From positions 62,001-126,000 of the forward strand of contig NZ_LTBC01000001.1 of the NCBI RefSeq assembly GCF_001594015.1: a stretch of 64,000 nucleotides of DNA. Direction: 5' to 3'. The stretch's first letter is position 1. Each line of letters begins with the position of its first letter. Below the pieces are notes generated by a model. The model searched no databases. It was not told where the DNA came from and saw nothing but the letters and a program-made list of their open reading frames with translations. The DNA is from Moorella mulderi DSM 14980 (GTDB lineage: Bacteria > Bacillota > DSM-521 > Neomoorellales > Neomoorellaceae). The position numbers and the translations under genes are program-made. Shown here piece after piece: positions 60,383 to 64,000 of the stretch.

Positions 60383-60940
60383 TTACCCCAGCAACCCCTG
60401 CAAGGCGTTGAAGCGTTCACTATTTTCCGCCTCCGCCAGGGGCAGGCAATCCGCCAGGGCGTTCTCACCGCTCAGCAACCTGGTGGCAAAAGCCAGGCAG
60501 GTTAACTGGCCGCACCGGCGGCAGTTGGTCCCGGGCAGCCATTTGTATATTTGCAGCGCTGTGGGCCTTTCCTTTTTGGTGAAAGTGGGCGAGATTTCCT
60601 TTTGCCGCCGGTGGGTATCGTTGATTAAATCCTTGAGCCAGTCCAGCACCTGGAGGGCGTCCGTCATATTGACCGCTTTGGCCATGGTAAGCTTGCGGGG
60701 GTAAAGGGTTATGAGCCGAAACTCTTTCATAAAGGTCAGGTTTTTAGCGTAATGGTTATATACGGCATTTTTAATCACGGTATTGAGGTAGGGTAATAAC
60801 TCCTCAATGTCCTGGCTCAAAACCGCCTGCAGGCGGATCTTTTCCGCATCGGCCAGGCAGGTCTCCACTTTGGTGACGTCTATCTTTTCCAGAAACACAG
60901 GTGCCGCCTCCCATATCTCTATTGCTGCCTGATGAATCAT
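60383..60940 (-). CDS. Protein with C-terminal 4Fe-4S (AcsC/RnfB-like) domain
   Basis: About 185 residues. The N-terminal 125 residues are helical with no known motif. The C terminus has the four-Cys pattern GTNCRRCGQLTCLAFATRLL then ALADCLP, the Fe-S domain (PF04060) found in the corrinoid Fe-S protein large subunit and RnfB. It probably takes part in electron transfer or corrinoid reduction. ATG 60940 follows AAAGAGG; the codon 15 bases earlier lacks a site. The partner is unknown; a class V aminotransferase gene lies upstream in the same direction. Confidence 0.8.
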   Translation of the reverse strand: MIHQAAIEIWEAAPVFLEKIDVTKVETCLADAEKIRLQAVLSQDIEELLPYLNTVIKNAVYNHYAKNLTFMKEFRLITLYPRKLTMAKAVNMTDALQVLDWLKDLINDTHRRQKEISPTFTKKERPTALQIYKWLPGTNCRRCGQLTCLAFATRLLSGENALADCLPLAEAENSERFNALQGLLG

Positions 60941-60999
60941 AGCCTCTTTCCCCATGCCGGCCCACTAGGGCCCTTTTGATAACAGGACCTCCCAATAAT

Positions 61000-62151
61000 T
61001 CAGCTTGTTAGTTCTACAATTTCCTTTACCGCCGTTAAAAAGGCATCTATCTCTTCCGTGGTATTAAAATAACTTACGCTGGCCCGCACCGTTCCCCGCT
61101 CCAGGGTGCCTAGGGTTTTATGGGCCAGGGGCGCACAGTGCAGGCCCACCCGGACCATAATTTCGTGGCTCTCGTCCAGGGCGTAGGCCACCTCTTCCGG
61201 GGCCAGTTCTTTAATGTTAAAGGAAACCACGCCCACCTTGCGCGCCGTTTCCCGGGGGCCATAGACGATCACTGCAGGTAACTCTTCCAGCCCGGCCAGT
61301 ATCCTGGCCGTCAGAAACTCCTCGTGGGAACGGATGCGGCTGATCCCCTGGTTGAGGATATATTCCACAGCCGCTTTAAGGCCGGCGATGCCGACAACGT
61401 TCAGCGTCCCGGCCTCAAAGCGATCCGGAAGGCCCTCAGGCATGTACTCCAGGCGGGATACCGAACCGGTACCCCCTTCCTTCAGGGGACGCAGGTCGAA
61501 ACCGGGACGTATATAGAGGCCGCCGGTACCCATGGGGCCGAGCAGGCCTTTGTGACCGGTAAAGGCCAGGAAATCGATATCCAGTTCCTGGACATCTATG
61601 GGATATGCCCCGGCCGTCTGGGCGGTGTCCAGCAGAACAGGCACCCCGTGCCGGTGGGCTGCGGCAGTAATTGCCTGCACCGGCATCACCGTTCCTGTAA
61701 CATTGGAGGCATGGGTGCAGGCCAGCAGGCGCGTTTCCTCATGGAAGGCCGCATCCAACTCTGACAGTAGCAATTCGCCGTCTTCCCGGCAGGGCACCAC
61801 GGTAATGCTTATACCGCGTTCCTTCTCCAGGGTTTTCAAACAGCGCCAGACGGCATTATGTTCCATAGCCGTAGTAATGACATGATCGCCGGGGTTCAAC
61901 CAGCCCTTGAGGACCAGGTTGATTGCCTCGGTGGCGTTGGTGGCAAAAACGATGCGGGTGGCGTCATTAATGTTAAATAACTTCCCCAGTAGCCGCCGGC
62001 ACTGGAAGACTATCTCTTCCGCCGCCAGGGCGCGGCGGTAGCCGCCCCGGCCGGCGCTGGCTCCTATATTCTTCATAAAATGCTCCATAGCCTGCCAGAC
62101 TGCTGGCGGCTTGGGAAAGGTGGTGGCCGCGTTATCCAGGTAAATGGCCAT
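61000..62151 (-). CDS. Cysteine desulfurase family class V aminotransferase
   Basis: A 383-residue PLP enzyme. The Schiff-base Lys201 is in FTGHKGLLGP, the PLP-binding His in TTAMEHNAVW, and a conserved Cys339 in RVGLHCAPLAH can hold the persulfide. The group (TIGR01977-like) provides sulfur or selenium from cysteine or selenocysteine. It may feed the Fe-S protein gene downstream, 59 bases away. It is not the IscS type found with iscU. Confidence 0.88.
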   Translation of the reverse strand: MAIYLDNAATTFPKPPAVWQAMEHFMKNIGASAGRGGYRRALAAEEIVFQCRRLLGKLFNINDATRIVFATNATEAINLVLKGWLNPGDHVITTAMEHNAVWRCLKTLEKERGISITVVPCREDGELLLSELDAAFHEETRLLACTHASNVTGTVMPVQAITAAAHRHGVPVLLDTAQTAGAYPIDVQELDIDFLAFTGHKGLLGPMGTGGLYIRPGFDLRPLKEGGTGSVSRLEYMPEGLPDRFEAGTLNVVGIAGLKAAVEYILNQGISRIRSHEEFLTARILAGLEELPAVIVYGPRETARKVGVVSFNIKELAPEEVAYALDESHEIMVRVGLHCAPLAHKTLGTLERGTVRASVSYFNTTEEIDAFLTAVKEIVELTS

Positions 62152-62250
62152 ATAATTACCTCCCCGGCTGTAAGTATAGTGTTTGGGCGATGTTATGTAA
62201 CCTCTGCATGAACCCCATGCTCCCCAAGATGTGGAAAACTAGAAAATCTT

Positions 62251-62421
62251 CTACCTCTCGGGTTGCATAAGCACCCCTGCCAGGCAGGGAATCTTTTTAG
62301 GTAGCTTGGGAGCAATTTTCTCTAATACAAATTCCAGGGCCTCTTCGGCCTCTTTATCCAGGCATATACGTTGTAGTATTAGCTGGTCTTCCTCATCAAG
62401 AGCAATAAGAACTTTACCCAT
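62251..62421 (-). CDS. Small conserved-looking protein, 56 residues
   Basis: A short frame with good coding features: GGGGAG about ten bases before the ATG, and a balanced amphipathic sequence. It begins MGKVLIALDEEDQLILQRIC, has an acidic helix (DKEAEEALEFVLEKIAPKL) and ends in a Pro/Cys-containing tail (KKIPCLAGVLMQPER). No family is recognised. It lies upstream of the class V aminotransferase gene on the same strand and may be cotranscribed. The helix pattern resembles small regulators or adaptor proteins; no function is claimed. Confidence 0.7.
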   Translation of the reverse strand: MGKVLIALDEEDQLILQRICLDKEAEEALEFVLEKIAPKLPKKIPCLAGVLMQPER

Positions 62422-62509
62422 GTGATACCAACTCCCCAGCCTTAAAACTAGCTCATTCTAATTTTCCTATAAATACGCTTTAATAACTATATCCCTTCTG
62501 GAAAATACC

Positions 62510-62538
62510 TTGACACCACCAGCCGGGTACCATATAAT
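62510..62538 (+). promoter_or_regulatory. Consensus sigma-A promoter of the second padR
   Basis: TTGACA (62510-62515), 17-base spacer, TATAAT (62533-62538): all twelve bases match the consensus. The repeat at 62550 falls at about +5, ideal for repression. Confidence 0.85.
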
Positions 62539-62549
62539 ACAAGCAGAAG

Positions 62550-62564
62550 CATTGCCCATCTATG
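62550..62564 (+). promoter_or_regulatory. Operator copy 1 for the second PadR
   Basis: CATTGCCCATCTATG, repeated exactly at 63016-63030, followed here by TATAGAGG so that CTATGTATAG is symmetric. The site lies just after the transcription start, implying autorepression. Confidence 0.65.
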
Positions 62565-62591
62565 TATAGAGGTTAAAGGTAGGGGGCATAT

Positions 62592-62954
62592 ATGGATTAT
62601 ACTGATCGCGAGTACTGGAACGGTATCATCAAGATGTGCCTGTCTAAATTTTTTATCCTGCGGGTTCTCTACACCCAGCCCATGCACGGCTATGAGATAG
62701 CCCGCACCGTAGCCGAAGTTACCAGGGGCTGCTGCACGCCTACCGAGGGGACGATTTACCCGGTACTCAGGGAGTTCGAGGAGGGCGGCTACGTCACTTC
62801 TTCCCTGGAGATAGCCGGGGGCCGGGAGCGCAAAGTCTATACCCTTACTCCTAAGGGACAGGAAGCCTTCCGGGTCGCTGTCGAGGCCTGGCGGGAGGTT
62901 ACCAATTATATTTTACAGGCGGTAAAAGTACAGGAAAATAACGACCAATTGTAA
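62592..62954 (+). CDS. PadR-family transcriptional repressor
   Basis: A 120-residue winged-helix protein: KFFILRVLYTQPMHGYEIAR, then GTIYPVLREFEEGGYVTSSL (recognition helix and wing) and RKVYTLTPKGQEAFR. An internal CC pair (RGCCTPTEG) and Cys16 could sense a thiophilic metal. It is transcribed toward the CSCS-containing permease, and identical 15-base sites lie before both genes, so it probably represses itself and the permease. Confidence 0.9.
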   Translation: MDYTDREYWNGIIKMCLSKFFILRVLYTQPMHGYEIARTVAEVTRGCCTPTEGTIYPVLREFEEGGYVTSSLEIAGGRERKVYTLTPKGQEAFRVAVEAWREVTNYILQAVKVQENNDQL

Positions 62955-62994
62955 TGAATTGATACAACTCAAATGTCACTTAACCGGAGGAGGG

Positions 62995-63036
62995 ATGAAT
63001 ATGTTTAGATTTATACATTGCCCATCTATGCATTGA
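62995..63036 (+). CDS. Possible 13-residue leader peptide
   Basis: A strong GGAGGAGGG site precedes an ATG whose frame is 13 codons plus stop (MNMFRFIHCPSMH). The operator copy lies inside it, so the peptide sequence may simply reflect the DNA site. It could also be a translated leader or a relic. Low confidence. Confidence 0.25.
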   Translation: MNMFRFIHCPSMH

Positions 63037-63046
63037 TGGATATATT
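63016..63046 (+). promoter_or_regulatory. Operator copy 2 overlapping the permease promoter
   Basis: CATTGCCCATCTATG (63016-63030) extends to the near-palindrome CCATC-n-ATGCAT-n-GATGG. A promoter (TTGCCC, 17 bases, TATATT at 63041-63046) overlaps it, so repressor binding would block polymerase. Confidence 0.55.
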
Positions 63047-63134
63047 ATAAGTTCCAGGTTTAAACTACGCGTAAACCAAAATAGCACTTAACACCTGTTA
63101 ACTGGAGCTAATACAATACTAGGGAGGTACAAAA

Positions 63135-64000
63135 ATGGGCATCAATTCCTTAAGCCAGGCTCTTCATTTTTTCTTTGTCATTACAATCGAACTGGTGGTA
63201 CTCTTCATCGGCGTCAGCTTCCTGGTGATGTTACTGCAGGAGTATATCCCGCCGGCCACCATCCAGCGGCTACTTACTGGACGCCGGGGCCAGGGTAACG
63301 TCCTTGGTGCGGCTCTGGGGGCTATTACTCCCTTTTGCTCCTGTTCCACCATCCCGATTATGGTGGGATTGATAAACGCCGGCGCCCCCTTCGGCGCCGC
63401 CAGCTCCTTCCTCCTGGCTTCCCCCCTTCTCAATCCCGTAATCCTCAGCTTATTCCTGGCCTTTCTGGGCTGGCGGGCCACGGTTGCCTACGCGGCTATA
63501 ACCTTCATCCTCAGCGTCGTCCTGGGGGCTGTATGGGAAAAAATTGGCCTGGCCAGCCAGGTAAGAAGGATCCGCATCAGCGGCGGCCATGTTGACAACC
63601 AGGAAAGCCGGGATTTCCGCTCCCGGTTGCTTCGCGCCCTAATCGGGGCGTGGCATCAGTTTACCGGCGTATTGCCCTATCTCCTTATCGGTGTGGCGAT
63701 AGGCGCTTTTATCTACGGCTTTGTCCCGGCCGAGTGGGTGGCCCGCGTAGCCGGCCCCGGCAACCCCCTGGCCATCCCGGTGGCGGCGGTTATCGGCATC
63801 CCCCTCTATATCCGCGTCGAAACGATGATCCCCATTGGTATGGTTTTGCTCCAGAAAGGTATGAGCCTGAGCACCCTCGTGGCTCTGATCATCGGTGGCG
63901 CCGGGGCCAGTATCCCCGAGGTTACCCTGCTGGCAAGCATCTTTAAGCCCCGCCTAGTGGTGGCCTTCGTTCTCACCATCTTTACCGTCGCCGTCCTGGC
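63135..64000 (+). CDS. Permease of the DUF318/ArsP family, cut by the window end
   Basis: Open from ATG 63135 to the edge (288 codons seen, no stop). GGGAGG precedes the start. Membrane helices alternate with the signature GAITPFCSCSTIPIMVGLI near residue 70, in which the CSC motif is the hallmark of this permease family, and a second half repeat GNPLAIPVAAVIGIPLYIRVETMIP. ArsP exports trivalent organoarsenicals; other members remain unstudied. The upstream PadR and operator suggest inducible expression by a toxic metal compound. Confidence 0.9.
   Translation, partial: MGINSLSQALHFFFVITIELVVLFIGVSFLVMLLQEYIPPATIQRLLTGRRGQGNVLGAALGAITPFCSCSTIPIMVGLINAGAPFGAASSFLLASPLLNPVILSLFLAFLGWRATVAYAAITFILSVVLGAVWEKIGLASQVRRIRISGGHVDNQESRDFRSRLLRALIGAWHQFTGVLPYLLIGVAIGAFIYGFVPAEWVARVAGPGNPLAIPVAAVIGIPLYIRVETMIPIGMVLLQKGMSLSTLVALIIGGAGASIPEVTLLASIFKPRLVVAFVLTIFTVAVL

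Overview
The window looks like chromosomal DNA of a thermophilic acetogenic Firmicute close to Moorella thermoacetica. This is inferred from gene content, not from a search. The clues are a corrinoid/tetrahydrofolate methyltransferase system, a cyanuric acid amidohydrolase of the type characterised from M. thermoacetica, a molybdenum cofactor operon under a Moco riboswitch, frequent GTG/TTG starts with strong Shine-Dalgarno sites, and GC-rich genes with AT-rich gaps. No rRNA, tRNA, CRISPR array, prophage or classical insertion sequence was seen.

Layout. 1-5.7 kb: a cell-wall hydrolase under a c-di-AMP (ydaO) riboswitch, a HicBA toxin-antitoxin pair, guaA, hpt, a stand-alone J-domain protein, a decayed pabB/trpE-like pseudogene and a membrane-anchored protein. 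5.9-13.8 kb: six genes on the minus strand that form a complete methyl-transfer system with its own sensor. They encode a corrinoid protein, a methyl-THF methyltransferase, a histidine kinase carrying a whole corrinoid-protein module, an AraC-type response regulator, a reductive activator and a URO-D fold methyltransferase. 14-16.4 kb: pyrE, pyrD and pyrK. 16.5-28.1 kb: a PucR-linked ureide cluster with carbamate kinase, NCS2 permease, YdcZ-like protein, cyanuric acid amidohydrolase, AllG/FdrA/AllH-like carbamoyltransferase subunits, an ion-transporter-superfamily permease and PucR. 28.4-34.1 kb: Moco riboswitch, terminator and the cofactor operon (small Cys protein, moeA, second moeA, moaA, moaC, MOSC, mogA). 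34.1-38.3 kb: FAD oxidoreductase, GH26-like hydrolase and 5-formyl-THF cyclo-ligase. 38.4-40.7 kb: a DnaA-box cluster and an Rpn/YhgA nuclease gene lying between two copies of the 3' end of tsaD. 40.6-49.9 kb: housekeeping genes (tsaD-rimI-tsaB-tsaE, UDG, thiE, single receiver, class C26 hydrolase, mazEF-type pair, alr, nnr, acpS). 50.1-54.4 kb: acs with a LytS/LytTR two-component pair. 54.5-58.4 kb: repeat coiled-coil protein, acr3-arsR, MOT1-like transporter. 58.5-64 kb: two PadR regulators with visible operators, a Cys/His-rich mini-protein, a two-gene split permease, an Fe-S protein, a class V aminotransferase, a hidden 56-aa gene and a permease cut by the window end.

How the parts work together. 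The 5.9-13.8 kb genes should move a methyl group from an unidentified donor through the corrinoid protein to tetrahydrofolate, feeding the Wood-Ljungdahl pathway, while the fused sensor kinase could read the corrinoid state directly. The ureide cluster pairs a ring-opening amidohydrolase with a phosphorolytic carbamoyltransferase and carbamate kinase. This suggests ATP production by substrate-level phosphorylation from a cyclic ureide such as cyanuric acid, by way of biuret. These two clusters are the strongest candidates for undescribed biology.
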